Assembly: GCF_001297015.1 (NCBI RefSeq)
Contig: NZ_LIGE01000025.1
Location: 1,054,001 to 1,118,000, forward strand
Source of the DNA: Pseudomonas sp. RIT-PI-r
GTDB lineage: Bacteria > Pseudomonadota > Gammaproteobacteria > Pseudomonadales > Pseudomonadaceae
DNA: 64,000 nucleotides
Direction of reading: 5' to 3'
Shown here: positions 19,293 through 33,191 of the stretch, in pieces
Numbering within the stretch: position 1 is the first letter of the stretch
Layout: every line of letters begins with the position of its first letter
Notes under the pieces: generated by a model
What the model was told of the DNA's origin: nothing
The model's database searches: none
What the model saw: only the letters and a program-made list of their open reading frames with translations
Made by a program: the position numbers and the translations under genes

Positions 19293-21563
19293 TCAGGCCA
19301 TCTCAGCCGTAGTCTCGAAGTCAAACGTCAACTCACCATCCTTGATGTCGATGTGTACCACACCGCCATGCTCGGCCAGCTCGCCAAACAGAATCTCCTC
19401 CGCCAACGGACGCTTGATCTTGTCCTGGATCAGACGTGCCATCGGACGCGCACCCATCGCCGAGTCATAACCACCCGCCGCCAGCCAACTACGCGCGGCA
19501 TCAGTGACCTCAAGCAGCACACGCTTGTCTTCCAGCTGCGCCTGAAGCTCGGTAAGGAACTTGTCCACCACACTTTTGATGACCTCATGACTGAGGCGAC
19601 CAAACTGGATAATGGTGTCCAGACGGTTACGGAATTCCGGCGTGAAGCTCTTCTTGATCACTTCCATCGCGTCAGACGAGTGGTCCTGATGGGTGAAACC
19701 GATCGAAGCACGCGCCGCCGTTTCGGCACCGGCGTTGGTGGTCATGATCACGATCACGTTGCGGAAGTCCGCCTTGCGCCCGTTGTTGTCGGTCAGCGTA
19801 CCGTGATCCATCACCTGCAACAGCAGGTTGAAGACTTCCGGATGCGCCTTCTCGATTTCATCGAGCAGCAATACGCAATGCGGTTGCTTGGTGATCGCTT
19901 CGGTCAACAGACCGCCCTGATCGAAACCGACATAGCCTGGAGGTGCACCGATCAGACGCGATACGGTATGGCGCTCCATGTACTCGGACATGTCGAAGCG
20001 AACCAGTTCGATCCCCAACGCCTTGGCCAATTGCCGCGCGGCCTCGGTTTTACCGACACCGGTCGGCCCTGCGAACAGGAACGAACCGACTGGCTTGTCA
20101 GGCGACTTCAAGCCGGCACGGGACAACTTGATCGCAGTCGACAGCGAATCGATCGCCGCGTCCTGACCAAACACCGTCAGCTTCAGATCACGTTCCAGGT
20201 TACGCAGCAGTTCCTTGTCGGAACTGGTGACGTGCTTGGGCGGAATCCGCGCGATTTTCGCGACGATGTCTTCGACCTGTGGCACTTCAATGCGCTTCAC
20301 ACGTTTTTCGACCGGTTGCAGACGCTGGTAGGCGCCCGCCTCGTCGATCACGTCGATGGCCTTGTCCGGCATGTGCCGGTCATTGATGTAGCGCGATGCC
20401 AGTTCAGCAGCGGCGCGCAACGACTCATCGCTGTATTCGATGTTGTGGTGCTGCTCGAAACGCCCTTTCAGGCCGCGCAGGATACCGATGGTGTCTTCCA
20501 CCGATGGCTCGACGACATCGACTTTCTGGAAGCGACGCGCCAAGGCACGGTCCTTCTCGAAAATGCCGCGAAATTCCTGGAACGTGGTCGAGCCGATGCA
20601 GCGAATGTCGCCAGACGACAGCAGTGGCTTGAGCAGATTCGAAGCGTCCATGACCCCGCCCGACGCAGCGCCGGCACCAATAATGGTGTGGATCTCGTCG
20701 ATGAACAGGATCGCCTGCGGACGTTTTTTCAGTTCATTGAGCAGCGCCTTGAAGCGCTTCTCGAAATCACCGCGATACTTGGTCCCCGCGAGCAGGGCGC
20801 CAAGATCGAGCGAGTAGACAACGCTGTTGGCCAGCAGATCAGGCACCTGGTTGTCGACAATGCGCTTGGCCAGGCCTTCGGCAATCGCGGTTTTACCCAC
20901 GCCAGCTTCACCGACCAGCAGCGGATTGTTTTTGCGTCGGCGCGCGAGAATCTGCGCGACACGCTCGACTTCCGATTCACGGCCGACCAGCGGATCAATG
21001 CGACCCTGGCGCGCCAGTTCGTTGAGGTTGCTGGCATAAGCATCCAGAGGATTGCCTGAAGAAGAAGACTCACCGCCCTCATCGTCCTGCATATCTTGTT
21101 CACCTTCAGAGTGATCGCCATGCCCCGGCACTTTGGAAATGCCGTGAGCGATGTAGTTGACGACATCGATGCGCGCAACGCTCTGCTGTTTCAGCAGGAA
21201 CACCGCCTGACTCTCTTGCTCACTGAAGATGGCAACCAGCACGTTGGCGCCGGTCACTTCGCGTTTGCCCGAGCTCTGTACGTGGAAAACAGCACGTTGC
21301 AGTACACGCTGGAAGCCCAGGGTTGGCTGGGTTTCGCGATCTTCGTCATGAACGGGGATCAATGGCGTGGTGGAGTCGATGAACTCCTGCAGGTCATGCT
21401 TGAGTTTGTCGAGGTTTGCGCCGCAGGCACGCAAAACGGTGGCGGCAGCCTCATTGTCCAATAGGGCCAGCAAAAGGTGTTCGACGGTCATGAATTCATG
21501 ACGTTTCGAACGAGCCTCCTTGAAGGCTAGATTGAGGGTGACTTCGAGCTCGCGGTTTAACAT
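19293..21563 (-). CDS. clpA: ATP-dependent Clp protease ATP-binding subunit ClpA
   Basis: 756-residue Hsp100 unfoldase that feeds ClpP. It has an N-terminal ClpS-binding double Clp repeat ([34 protein letters not shown]), then AAA domain 1 with Walker [16 protein letters not shown] and Walker [13 protein letters not shown], then AAA domain 2 with Walker [16 protein letters not shown] and Walker [14 protein letters not shown]. The ClpP-docking loop is present as SIGFTHQD. It lies 30 bp downstream of clpS and is co-transcribed with it. Substrates include N-degron proteins made by Aat and Bpt, both encoded nearby. Confidence 0.98.
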   Translation of the reverse strand: MLNRELEVTLNLAFKEARSKRHEFMTVEHLLLALLDNEAAATVLRACGANLDKLKHDLQEFIDSTTPLIPVHDEDRETQPTLGFQRVLQRAVFHVQSSGKREVTGANVLVAIFSEQESQAVFLLKQQSVARIDVVNYIAHGISKVPGHGDHSEGEQDMQDDEGGESSSSGNPLDAYASNLNELARQGRIDPLVGRESEVERVAQILARRRKNNPLLVGEAGVGKTAIAEGLAKRIVDNQVPDLLANSVVYSLDLGALLAGTKYRGDFEKRFKALLNELKKRPQAILFIDEIHTIIGAGAASGGVMDASNLLKPLLSSGDIRCIGSTTFQEFRGIFEKDRALARRFQKVDVVEPSVEDTIGILRGLKGRFEQHHNIEYSDESLRAAAELASRYINDRHMPDKAIDVIDEAGAYQRLQPVEKRVKRIEVPQVEDIVAKIARIPPKHVTSSDKELLRNLERDLKLTVFGQDAAIDSLSTAIKLSRAGLKSPDKPVGSFLFAGPTGVGKTEAARQLAKALGIELVRFDMSEYMERHTVSRLIGAPPGYVGFDQGGLLTEAITKQPHCVLLLDEIEKAHPEVFNLLLQVMDHGTLTDNNGRKADFRNVIVIMTTNAGAETAARASIGFTHQDHSSDAMEVIKKSFTPEFRNRLDTIIQFGRLSHEVIKSVVDKFLTELQAQLEDKRVLLEVTDAARSWLAAGGYDSAMGARPMARLIQDKIKRPLAEEILFGELAEHGGVVHIDIKDGELTFDFETTAEMA

Positions 21564-21593
21564 AGCTTCACCTCATACCCAAGTGGTCGGCGA

Positions 21594-21977
21594 TTAACCG
21601 TCCTTCTCGATTTCACAGAGTAGCGGATGCTGGCTTTCCCTGGCGTACTGGTTGACCTGCATGGCCTTTGTCTCGGCGATGTCGCGGGTAAACACTCCAC
21701 ATACTGCCCGTCCTTCTGTGTGGACGGCCAGCATGACCTTGGTCGCCAGCTCGCGATTCAGGTTAAAAAACACCTCGAGCACTTCGACGACGAAATCCAT
21801 CGGTGTGTAGTCATCATTGAACAAAACCACCTTGTACATTGGCGGCGCCTGTAACGCAGGCTTTGCTTCCTGAACAGCAACGCCTGCCGAATCGTCGTCG
21901 TGCTCCTGTGGAAGATCCTTTTGGAGAAGCGGGCGATCCTGATTGAATGTTAGTCGAATCTGGCTGATTGCATGCAT
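21594..21977 (-). CDS. clpS: ATP-dependent Clp protease adaptor ClpS
   Basis: 127-residue N-recognin that binds N-terminal Leu, Phe, Trp or Tyr and delivers the protein to ClpA. Core signature [24 protein letters not shown], with the NDD and TPMDFV residues of the binding pocket, and [21 protein letters not shown] start at ATG 21977 ([11 protein letters not shown]), which matches the usual Pseudomonas N-terminus; the frame extends upstream to 22031 without support. Followed by clpA; divergent from cspD. Confidence 0.96.
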   Translation of the reverse strand: MHAISQIRLTFNQDRPLLQKDLPQEHDDDSAGVAVQEAKPALQAPPMYKVVLFNDDYTPMDFVVEVLEVFFNLNRELATKVMLAVHTEGRAVCGVFTRDIAETKAMQVNQYARESQHPLLCEIEKDG

Positions 21978-22165
21978 GGGAAAGAAAGGTTCGTCAGTTG
22001 TGCAAATACAGTGGTGGGGGCGGTTGTCCACGTTTTCAACTCCGACTGCCCGGTCACCTTGACTATCGGGAAAACGGTGTTACAACCAATAGAGCCCACA
22101 GTGGGTAAAAAAGATCCGCGGAGTCAATTCTTTTAACGGATTAGATTGCGGATGACCTGGATGAT

Positions 22166-22181
22166 ACTCCAGCGATGGAGT
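22166..22181 (+). promoter_or_regulatory. cspD leader hairpin with GCGA tetraloop
   Basis: Perfect ACTCCA-GCGA-TGGAGT stem-loop 21 nt upstream of the cspD start. GCGA belongs to the stable GNRA tetraloop class, so it could affect ribosome access to the cold-shock-type gene. Role is inferred. Confidence 0.4.
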
Positions 22182-22202
22182 CTGTTGCAGAGGGATTTGA
22201 GC

Positions 22203-22484
22203 ATGGCTGTCGGCAAGGTGAAATGGTTCAACAATGCCAAGGGATTCGGCTTTATCAATACCGATGCCCGCGAAGGCCGCGATGAGGATGGCAAAGACAT
22301 CGATTTCTTTGCCCATTACTCGGCCATTGAAATGGCAGGGTATAAAACCCTCAAGGCCGGACAACTGGTGAAATTCGACATCGTGCAGGGCCCGAAAGGC
22401 TTGCATGCGGTGAAGATTGAGTCGGCCGAAGCCAAACAAGAAGCGCCCCCGATCACCACCGAAAAACAAACGGTGACCAGCTGA
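22203..22484 (+). CDS. cspD: Cold shock domain protein CspD
   Basis: 93-residue cold-shock OB-fold protein binding single-stranded nucleic acids; E. coli CspD inhibits replication in stationary phase. RNP1 is KGFGFI and RNP2 is in DFFAHYS, inside GKVKWFNNAKGFGFINT and YKTLKAGQLVKFDIVQGPKGLHAVKIE. A loop (DAREGRDEDGKDI) is longer than in E. coli CspA-type proteins, and an acidic tail follows. ATG 22203 begins MAVGKVKWF. The pairing with clpSA is conserved in gammaproteobacteria. Confidence 0.94.
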   Translation: MAVGKVKWFNNAKGFGFINTDAREGRDEDGKDIDFFAHYSAIEMAGYKTLKAGQLVKFDIVQGPKGLHAVKIESAEAKQEAPPITTEKQTVTS

Positions 22485-22504
22485 CGCCTCAGAACCTTCA
22501 GCCA

Positions 22505-22547
22505 TAAAAAACCGCCCTCCTCAATCATCTGAGTCGGGCGGTTTTTT
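22505..22547. terminator. Bidirectional terminator between cspD and icd
   Basis: AAAAAACCGCCC at left and GGGCGGTTTTTT at right form a 12-bp stem with a long loop. A T-run follows on either strand, serving cspD (+) and icd (-). Confidence 0.9.
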
Positions 22548-22563
22548 CGTTTGCCGGTGTTTC

Positions 22564-23820
22564 TTACATATGCGAAATCAACGCATCCCCAAAGCCCGAC
22601 GACGAAACCAGCTTGGCTCCTTCCATCAAACGTTCGAAGTCATAAGTCACGGTCTTGGCACCAATGGCGCCGTTGGTGCCCTTGATGATCAGATCCGCCG
22701 CTTCCGTCCAGCCCATGTGGCGCAGCATCATTTCTGCCGAAAGAATCAACGAACCCGGGTTGACCTGGTCCTTGCCGGCGTATTTCGGCGCCGTACCGTG
22801 GGTGGCTTCGAACATCGCCACGGTGTCGGACAGGTTGGCGCCCGGCGCGATACCGATACCGCCCACTTCCGCCGCCAGGGCGTCGGAAAGGTAGTCGCCG
22901 TTGAGGTTCAGGGTCGCGATCACATCGTATTCCGCCGGGCGCAGCAGGATCTGCTGGAGCATGGCGTCGGCGATGGCGTCCTTGACCACAACGTTCTTGC
23001 CGGTTTTCGGGTTTTTGAACTGCATCCACGGGCCGCCGTCGAGCAGGGTCGCGCCGAACTCTTCAGCGGCCACTTCGTAGGCCCACTCTTTGAAGGCACC
23101 TTCGGTGAACTTCATGATGTTGCCTTTGTGCACGATGGTCAGCGAATCGCGGTCGTTATCGACCACATATTGCAGGGCCTTGCGTGCCAGGCGCTTGGTG
23201 CCTTCCAGCGAAACCGGCTTGACGCCGATACCGCAGTTTTCGTCGAAACGGATCTTGGTGACGCCCATTTCTTCTTTAAGGAACTTGATGACCTTGGTGG
23301 CTTCCGGCGAACCGGCCTTCCACTCAATGCCGGCATAGATGTCTTCGGAGTTCTCGCGGAAGATGGTCATGTCGACGTCGCCTGGCTTTTTCACCGGGCT
23401 CGGCACGCCTTCGAACCAGCGCACCGGGCGCAGGCAGACGTACAGGTCGAGTTGCTGACGCAGGGCCACGTTCAGCGAGCGGATGCCACCACCGACCGGC
23501 GTGGTCAGCGGGCCTTTGATGGAAACCACGTAGTCCTTGACTGCATCGAGGGTTTCCTGAGGCAGCCAGGTGTCCTGATCGTAAACCTGAGTGGCTTTTT
23601 CCCCGGCGTAGACTTCCATCCAGGAAATCTTGCGCTTACCGCCGTATGCCTTTTGAACTGCAGCATCGACAACCTTGATCATCACCGGACTGATGTCGAC
23701 ACCAATGCCGTCACCTTCGATGAAGGGGATGATCGGGTTATCAGGAACATTGAGAGAATGGTCTGCATTGACGGAGATTTTGTCGCCGACGGCTGGAACC
23801 TGAATCTTCTTGTAACCCAT
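22564..23820 (-). CDS. icd: NADP-dependent isocitrate dehydrogenase (dimeric type)
   Basis: 418-residue TCA enzyme converting isocitrate to 2-oxoglutarate, of the E. coli Icd type. The substrate and phosphorylation loop is [12 protein letters not shown] (S115, the residue that AceK phosphorylates in E. coli). [14 protein letters not shown] and the C-terminal [36 protein letters not shown] are family signatures. ATG 23820 ([15 protein letters not shown]) gives the standard length. Divergent from idh, which encodes the unrelated monomeric isozyme. Confidence 0.97.
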   Translation of the reverse strand: MGYKKIQVPAVGDKISVNADHSLNVPDNPIIPFIEGDGIGVDISPVMIKVVDAAVQKAYGGKRKISWMEVYAGEKATQVYDQDTWLPQETLDAVKDYVVSIKGPLTTPVGGGIRSLNVALRQQLDLYVCLRPVRWFEGVPSPVKKPGDVDMTIFRENSEDIYAGIEWKAGSPEATKVIKFLKEEMGVTKIRFDENCGIGVKPVSLEGTKRLARKALQYVVDNDRDSLTIVHKGNIMKFTEGAFKEWAYEVAAEEFGATLLDGGPWMQFKNPKTGKNVVVKDAIADAMLQQILLRPAEYDVIATLNLNGDYLSDALAAEVGGIGIAPGANLSDTVAMFEATHGTAPKYAGKDQVNPGSLILSAEMMLRHMGWTEAADLIIKGTNGAIGAKTVTYDFERLMEGAKLVSSSGFGDALISHM

Positions 23821-26527
<2,707 letters not shown>

Positions 26528-26546
26528 GGTTGTAGCGCTGTAAACG

Positions 26547-26570
26547 AACCCCGGCCTAGTGCCGGGGTTT
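26547..26570 (+). terminator. idh terminator
   Basis: AACCCCGGC / GCCGGGGTT stem with 5-nt loop and a T-rich tail. Confidence 0.85.
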
Positions 26571-26596
26571 GTGTTTCTGAATACAACATAAATCCC

Positions 26597-26715
26597 CTGC
26601 AGGAGTGAGCCTGCTCCGGGCGGCGTTCCGACGATAGCGGTATACCATTCAACAAATATGGTGGCTGGTGTACCGCTATCGTCGGAACGCCGCCCGGAGC
26701 AGGCTCACTCCTACA
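26597..26715. repeat. REPIN with the 15-nt variant in both arms
   Basis: Both arms read (C)TG(T/C)AGGAGTGAGCCTGCTC, then CGGGCGGCGTTCCGA, then CGATAGCGGTA, in inverted orientation around a 35-nt centre. Ordinary copies lack the insert. It is located between idh and the Nudix gene. Confidence 0.85.
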
Positions 26716-26753
26716 TTGGATTGCATTTCAATCCCAGAATTGAGGAAGGTTTT

Positions 26754-27200
26754 ATGGATTGGCTCCCCCACATCACCGTCGCCACCATCGTCGAGGACAA
26801 CGGTCGCTTCCTGATGGTTGAAGAACACAAGGCCGGGCGCAATGTGCTCAACCAGCCCGCCGGCCATCTCGACCCGGACGAAACGCTGGTCGAAGCCGCC
26901 GTGCGCGAAACCCTCGAAGAAACCGGTTGGGACGTCGAACCCACCGGCGTCATTGGCATTTATCTGTACACCGCCCCAAGCAACGGCGTGACCTACCAAC
27001 GCGTGTGCTTCAGCGCCAAAGCCTTGAAACATCACCCGGATTACCAGCTCGACGACGGCATCGTCGGCGCCAAGTGGCTGACCCGCGACGAATTAATCGC
27101 CCAGCGCGACAACTGGCGCAGTGAGCTGATCATCCGTTGCATCGACGATTATCTGGCCGGCCATCACTTCAGCCTCGAACTGATCCGCCCTTCTCTTTAG
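26754..27200 (+). CDS. nudJ: Nudix hydrolase (NudJ-like)
   Basis: 148 residues. A complete Nudix box, GHLDPDETLVEAAVRETLEETGWD, at about residues 38-61 binds the metal that cleaves nucleoside diphosphate linkages. Overall similarity is to NudJ/YmfB, a phosphatase of HMP-PP and nucleoside tri- and diphosphates, which in many gammaproteobacteria lies directly before mnmA. ATG 26754 (MDWLPHITVATIVEDNGRFLMVEEH) follows GAGGAAGG; the longer frame is unsupported. It precedes mnmA by 59 bp. Assignment to NudJ rests partly on this context. Confidence 0.85.
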   Translation: MDWLPHITVATIVEDNGRFLMVEEHKAGRNVLNQPAGHLDPDETLVEAAVRETLEETGWDVEPTGVIGIYLYTAPSNGVTYQRVCFSAKALKHHPDYQLDDGIVGAKWLTRDELIAQRDNWRSELIIRCIDDYLAGHHFSLELIRPSL

Positions 27201-27259
27201 CCTTGAGGCCGTGAGCCTGATAGAATCGCGTCCTTTTTCAAGACACTCATTGAATCCCT

Positions 27260-28384
27260 ATGCGTGATCCAGCCCCTTCTGACACATCCAAGAAGCGCGT
27301 CATTGTCGGCATGTCCGGCGGCGTGGACTCTTCCGTTTCCGCTCTCCTGCTGATCGAGCAGGGTTACGAGGTGGAAGGCCTGTTCATGAAGAACTGGGAA
27401 GAAGACGACGGAACGGAATACTGCACCGCCATGGACGACCTGGCGGATGCTCAGGCTGTCTGCGACAAAATCGGTATCAAACTGCACACCGCCAACTTCG
27501 CCGCCGAGTACTGGGACAACGTGTTCGAGCACTTCCTCGCCGAATACAAGGCCGGGCGCACGCCGAATCCGGACATCCTGTGTAACCGCGAGATCAAGTT
27601 CAAGGCGTTCCTCGACTACGCCATGATGCTCGGCGCCGACCTGATTGCCACCGGCCACTACGTGCGCCGCCGCGACATCGATGGCCGCACCGAACTGCTC
27701 AAAGGCCTCGATCCGAACAAGGATCAGAGCTACTTCCTGCACGCCGTCGGCGGCGAACAGATCGCCAAGACCCTATTCCCGGTCGGCGAACTGGAAAAGC
27801 CGGAAGTGCGCGCAATTGCCGAGAAATACGAGCTGGCGACCGCCAAGAAGAAAGACTCCACCGGGATCTGCTTCATCGGCGAGCGTCGTTTCAGCGATTT
27901 CCTCAAGCAATACCTGCCAGCGCAACCGGGCGAAATCAAGACCACCGAAGGCGAAGTCATCGGCCGCCACCACGGTTTGATGTACCACACCATCGGCCAG
28001 CGCCAGGGCCTCGGCATCGGCGGCTTGAAAGACGCCGGCGATGAGCCGTGGTACGTGCTGCGCAAGGATCTCGACACCAACGAATTGATCGTCGGCCAGG
28101 GCAACAACCATCCGTGGCTGTTCTCCGGCGCCCTGCTCGCTTCGGAAATCTATTGGGTCAACCCGATCGACCTGAGCCAGCCGCTGCGCCTGACCGCCAA
28201 GGTGCGTTATCGCCAGAGTGACCAGGCCTGCACCCTGGAAAAAACCACCAACGGCTACCGCGCCGTGTTCGACGAACCGCAACGCGCGGTGACGCCGGGC
28301 CAATCGGTGGTGTTCTATGACGGTGAAATCTGCCTCGGTGGCGGCGTGATCGAAGTGGCCGAGCCATGGAGCGGCCAGGCATGA
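27260..28384 (+). CDS. mnmA: tRNA-specific 2-thiouridylase MnmA
   Basis: 374 residues. It installs sulfur at position 2 of the wobble uridine of tRNA-Lys, -Glu and -Gln. The ATP-binding PP-loop is SGGVDSS at about residues 19-25. The two catalytic cysteines are C108 in [13 protein letters not shown] and C204 in [12 protein letters not shown]. The C-terminal beta-barrel domain begins at about residue 220. Sulfur arrives through the TusDCB-TusE relay encoded at 4-5.4 kb. Its stop overlaps the hflD start by ATGA. Confidence 0.97.
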   Translation: MRDPAPSDTSKKRVIVGMSGGVDSSVSALLLIEQGYEVEGLFMKNWEEDDGTEYCTAMDDLADAQAVCDKIGIKLHTANFAAEYWDNVFEHFLAEYKAGRTPNPDILCNREIKFKAFLDYAMMLGADLIATGHYVRRRDIDGRTELLKGLDPNKDQSYFLHAVGGEQIAKTLFPVGELEKPEVRAIAEKYELATAKKKDSTGICFIGERRFSDFLKQYLPAQPGEIKTTEGEVIGRHHGLMYHTIGQRQGLGIGGLKDAGDEPWYVLRKDLDTNELIVGQGNNHPWLFSGALLASEIYWVNPIDLSQPLRLTAKVRYRQSDQACTLEKTTNGYRAVFDEPQRAVTPGQSVVFYDGEICLGGGVIEVAEPWSGQA

Positions 28385-29004
28385 GCCCGACTCAGGAGCA
28401 ACTGACGGCGCTGGGCGGCGTGTTTCTCGCCGCTGTGCTGGTCGACCGGATCGCCAAGACCGGCCAGACCAGCGAGGCCGGCCTGACCTGCATGCTCGGC
28501 AGTCTGCTGGTGCGCGACCCAAAGGACACGCTGGACGTGTACGGCGGCGACGATCTCAATCTGCGTGAAGGTTACCGAGCGCTGATCGGCGCCCTCGAAC
28601 GCGACCCGAGTACGTTGCAGCGTGAACCGCTGCGGTATGCCCTGTCGATGCTCGGTCTGGAACGTCAACTGGCCAAGCGCGACGACATGCTCGACACCAT
28701 CGGCAAGCGTCTGCCGCAGATCCAGTCGCAGGTCGAGCATTTCGGCCCGGCCCACGAAAACGTGGTCGCGGCTTGCGGTGCGCTGTATCAGGACACCCTG
28801 AGCACCCTGCGCCAACGCATCCAGGTGCACGGCGACATGCGCAACCTGCAGCAGCCGAGCAACGCTTCGAAAATTCGCGCCCTGCTGCTCGCCGGCATTC
28901 GTTCGGCACGCCTGTGGCGACAGCTCGGCGGCCATCGCTGGCAGTTGGTGATCAGCCGGCGCAAGCTGCTCAAAGAGCTGTATCCGTTGATGCGCAGCGA
29001 GTAA
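28381..29004 (+). CDS. hflD: HflD family protein
   Basis: 207 residues, all-helical, beginning [29 protein letters not shown], the HflD/YcfC family opening. E. coli HflD lies between mnmA and purB and affects lambda lysogeny by binding CII; its normal cellular role is not settled. It overlaps mnmA by 4 bp and sits just before purB here too, so the conserved context supports the call. Likely a peripheral membrane-associated protein. Followed by a terminator. Confidence 0.93.
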   Translation: MSPTQEQLTALGGVFLAAVLVDRIAKTGQTSEAGLTCMLGSLLVRDPKDTLDVYGGDDLNLREGYRALIGALERDPSTLQREPLRYALSMLGLERQLAKRDDMLDTIGKRLPQIQSQVEHFGPAHENVVAACGALYQDTLSTLRQRIQVHGDMRNLQQPSNASKIRALLLAGIRSARLWRQLGGHRWQLVISRRKLLKELYPLMRSE

Positions 29005-29043
29005 ACGCCACGCAATAAAAGCTTTGTAGTCTGTAACGCGTAA

Positions 29044-30501
<1,458 letters not shown>

Positions 30502-30523
30502 TCGACCGTTTGACCCGTTTGAG

Positions 30524-30548
30524 ACGCCCGGCCGCGCCGGGCGTTTTT
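30524..30548 (+). terminator. purB terminator
   Basis: ACGCCCGGC / GCCGGGCGT stem with CGC loop followed by T5. Confidence 0.92.
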
Positions 30549-30587
30549 ATTCCCGTCTGAAAAGTGCTTTTTTTCAATAGGTTACAT

Positions 30588-31757
30588 ATGAATCCCGATA
30601 TTCCTCTTCAACTTCTGGGCGGCATCACAGCACGTGAATTCCTGCGCGACTACTGGCAGAAAAAGCCGCTGCTGATCCGCCAGGCGATTCCTGACTTCGA
30701 AAGCCCGATCGACGCCGACGAACTGGCCGGCCTGGCCCTGGAAGAAGAAGTCGAATCGCGCCTGGTGATCGAGCACGGCGAGCGCCCATGGGAATTGCGT
30801 CGCGGCCCGTTCGCTGAAGACGAGTTCAGCAAGCTGCCGGAAAAAGAGTGGACCCTGCTGGTTCAAGCCGTCGATCAATTCGTCCCGGAAGTCAGCGAGC
30901 TGCTGGAAAACTTCCGCTTCCTGCCGAGCTGGCGCGTCGACGACGTGATGATCAGCTTCGCCGCCCCGGGTGGCAGCGTCGGTCCGCACTTCGACAACTA
31001 CGACGTGTTCCTGCTGCAAGGTCACGGCAAGCGCAACTGGAAAATCGGCCAGATGTGCGATTCCGAGAGCCCGCTGCTACAACACGCGGATCTGCGCATC
31101 CTCGCCGAATTCCACGAAACCGAAGAATGGGTTCTGGAACCAGGCGACATGCTCTATCTGCCGCCGCGTCTGGCCCACTGCGGTGTCGCCGTGGACAACT
31201 GCATGACCTACTCGGTCGGCTTCCGTGCACCAAGCGCCTCCGAAGTGCTGACCCACTTCACCGACTTCCTCAGCCAGTTCCTGACTGACGAAGAGCGCTA
31301 CACCGATGCTGACGCCAAGCCAGCCGTCGATCCGCACCAGATTCAGCACGATGCGCTGGATCGCCTGAAAAGCCTGCTCGCCGAGCACATGAGCGATGAG
31401 CGCCTGCTGCTGACCTGGTTCGGCCAGTACATGACCGAGCCGCGTTATCCAGAGCTGGTGGTTGGCCCGGAAGACGTCGAAGAAGAAGATTTCCTCAGCG
31501 CTCTGCAGGATGGCGCCATCTTGATCCGCAACCCGAGCGCGCGCCTGGCGTGGTCGGAAGTCGATGACGATCTGCTGTTGTTCGCCAGCGGCCAGAGCCG
31601 TTACCTGCCGGGCAAGCTGCGCGAACTGCTGAAGCTGATCTGCGCCGCTGACGCCCTGCACACCGAGAACCTCGGTGAGTGGCTGAACGACGAAGACGGT
31701 CGCGGCCTGCTCTGCGAACTGGTCAAGCAAGGTAGCCTGGGGTTCGCTGATGAATAA
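30588..31757 (+). CDS. roxA: Ribosomal protein L16 3-hydroxylase RoxA (YcfD)
   Basis: 389-residue JmjC-type 2-oxoglutarate/Fe(II) oxygenase that hydroxylates an arginine of ribosomal protein L16. The iron triad is visible as H134 and D136 in PHFDNYDVFLLQGHGKRNWKIG and H197 in LPPRLAHCGVAVDNC. The C-terminal winged-helix region follows. ATG 30588 (MNPDIPLQLLGGITAREFLRDYWQKKPLLI) is the family start. The following GNAT gene overlaps its 3' end by 8 bp, so the two are translationally coupled. Confidence 0.94.
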   Translation: MNPDIPLQLLGGITAREFLRDYWQKKPLLIRQAIPDFESPIDADELAGLALEEEVESRLVIEHGERPWELRRGPFAEDEFSKLPEKEWTLLVQAVDQFVPEVSELLENFRFLPSWRVDDVMISFAAPGGSVGPHFDNYDVFLLQGHGKRNWKIGQMCDSESPLLQHADLRILAEFHETEEWVLEPGDMLYLPPRLAHCGVAVDNCMTYSVGFRAPSASEVLTHFTDFLSQFLTDEERYTDADAKPAVDPHQIQHDALDRLKSLLAEHMSDERLLLTWFGQYMTEPRYPELVVGPEDVEEEDFLSALQDGAILIRNPSARLAWSEVDDDLLLFASGQSRYLPGKLRELLKLICAADALHTENLGEWLNDEDGRGLLCELVKQGSLGFADE

Positions 31758-32175
31758 AATTCGCGTTCGTGTCGCAGACTGGCAGAAGGACATCGCCGAG
31801 ATCCGGCGCATTCGTGAAACGGTGTTCATTGCCGAGCAATCGGTGCCACCTGAGCTGGAATGGGACGCGGATGACGCGACCGCCGTACATTTTCTGGCGT
31901 TTGAAGGCGACTTTCCGATTGGCACTGCGCGTCTGTTGCCTGATGGGCACATCGGCCGGGTTTCGGTGCTGAAAGACTGGCGCGGCATGAAAGTCGGTGA
32001 TGCGCTGATGCAAGCGGTGATTGCTGAAGCTGAAGAACGCGGGTTGAAGCAGCAAATGCTCAGCGCGCAGGTGCAGGCCACGGCGTTCTATGAGCGTTTG
32101 GGCTTCAGCTTGGTCAGCGAGGAATTCCTCGAAGCCGGGATTCCGCATGTCGACATGGTTCGCCATTCGGCATAA
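31750..32175 (+). CDS. GNAT family acetyltransferase
   Basis: 141 residues with the GNAT pattern: RVSVLKDWRGMKVGDALMQAVIAEAEERGL carries the pyrophosphate-binding loop, and QATAFYERLGFSLVSEEFLEAGIPHVDM ends the domain. It resembles the ElaA/YjcF-type GNATs, with the N-terminal block IRRIRETVFIAEQSVPPELEWDADD. Acceptor unknown. The 8-bp overlap with roxA and conservation of the pair in pseudomonads suggest a connected role, perhaps in ribosome or protein modification, but this is inference. Confidence 0.85.
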   Translation: MNKIRVRVADWQKDIAEIRRIRETVFIAEQSVPPELEWDADDATAVHFLAFEGDFPIGTARLLPDGHIGRVSVLKDWRGMKVGDALMQAVIAEAEERGLKQQMLSAQVQATAFYERLGFSLVSEEFLEAGIPHVDMVRHSA

Positions 32176-32189
32176 GACCGCGGCGCGGC

Positions 32190-32257
32190 GATCGCGAGCA
32201 GGCTCACTCCTACAATTGAAATGCGATTCCCTGTAGGAGTGAGCCTGCTCGCGATGG
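32190..32257. repeat. REPIN
   Basis: ATCGCGAGCAGGCTCACTCC facing GGAGTGAGCCTGCTCGCGAT around an 18-nt centre. Confidence 0.9.
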
Positions 32258-32274
32258 CGCCCGCAAGCACACCC

Positions 32275-32311
32275 CAAAACGCCCCGGCATCACCGATGCC
32301 GGGGCGTTTTG
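32275..32311. terminator. Strong bidirectional terminator
   Basis: Perfect 16-bp stem CAAAACGCCCCGGCAT / ATGCCGGGGCGTTTTG with 5-nt loop. It probably ends the roxA-GNAT transcript. Confidence 0.9.
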
Positions 32312-32389
32312 CTGTCTACGATTCAACTTGCCCCACCCCAGGCCGACAAACTGGCAATATCAAGCCTTTCGAAAGCGGAGATAACGGAC

Positions 32390-33151
32390 ATGTCCCTACG
32401 CACCCTGCTCACCACCCTGCTGCTCGGCTGCAGTTTTTCGGTGATGGCAGCCACAGAAATCGTGCCTCTCAATTACCGCACCAGCACCGACATGCTGCCA
32501 ATGGCGCAAGACTTCCTCGGCAAGGACGGTCAAGTCAGCGCCTACGGCAATCAACTGATCATCAAGGCAGAGCCGGACAAGATCCAGGAACTCAAGGCGC
32601 TGATCACCCAACTCGACACCGCGCCCAAGCGCCTGCTGATCACCGTCGACACCAACGAAAACAATGGTCGGGGCGACGAGGGTTATTCGGTCAATGGCGC
32701 CCAGCCAAGTCAAACCCGCATCATCAGCCGCAGCACCACCAGCCGTAACGGCGGCGTGCAACAGGTGCAAGCCAGCGAAGGCATGCCGGCGCTGATCCAG
32801 GTCGGGCAAAGCGTGCCGATCACCAACGTGCAGAGCGATTCCTATGGCGGTTACAACAGCCAGACCCAATACCGCAACGTCACTCGAGGGTTTTACGTCA
32901 CCGCCAGCGTCACCGGCGACACCGTTCACCTGGCGATCACGACCAACAATGACCGAATGAGCCAGGAACGTTCCGATGTAGTGAACGTACAAAGTACCGA
33001 CACAACTGTCAGCGGACGCCTCGGTGAATGGATCACCCTCGCCGGCGTCAACAGCCAGACCCAGGCTGACAAACAGGGTCTGACCCGCAGCTACTCGACT
33101 CAAGGTCGGGATGACATGACCTTGCGGGTCAAAGTCGACACGTTGGACTAA
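32390..33151 (+). CDS. Orphan secretin N-domain-like periplasmic protein
   Basis: 253 residues. A Sec signal peptide (MSLRTLLTTLLLGCSFSVMA) is followed by an N0/N1-like secretin module: EIVPLNYRTSTDMLPMAQDFLGKDGQVSAYGNQLIIKAEPDKIQELKALITQLDTAPKRLLITV. This is the ring-forming repeat of type II/III and pilus secretins. The second half has VQQVQASEGMPALIQVGQSVPI and ends GRDDMTLRVKVDTLD, resembling the start of the secretin core, but there is no room for the beta-barrel. No secretion genes lie beside it. Possibly a conserved pseudomonad secretin-like protein; function unknown. Confidence 0.75.
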   Translation: MSLRTLLTTLLLGCSFSVMAATEIVPLNYRTSTDMLPMAQDFLGKDGQVSAYGNQLIIKAEPDKIQELKALITQLDTAPKRLLITVDTNENNGRGDEGYSVNGAQPSQTRIISRSTTSRNGGVQQVQASEGMPALIQVGQSVPITNVQSDSYGGYNSQTQYRNVTRGFYVTASVTGDTVHLAITTNNDRMSQERSDVVNVQSTDTTVSGRLGEWITLAGVNSQTQADKQGLTRSYSTQGRDDMTLRVKVDTLD

Positions 33152-33191
33152 AGCACCGAAAACTGACTGATTAGTCGTATTAGACGAAAGA

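Noticed and set aside
18317-19312. Open frames of 60-209 residues in the infA-clpA island
   Set aside because: They consist of translated repeats (for example KPKPKPKP or NPNPNPNP from the hexamer and G-rich runs), overlap each other in several frames and have no convincing ribosome sites.
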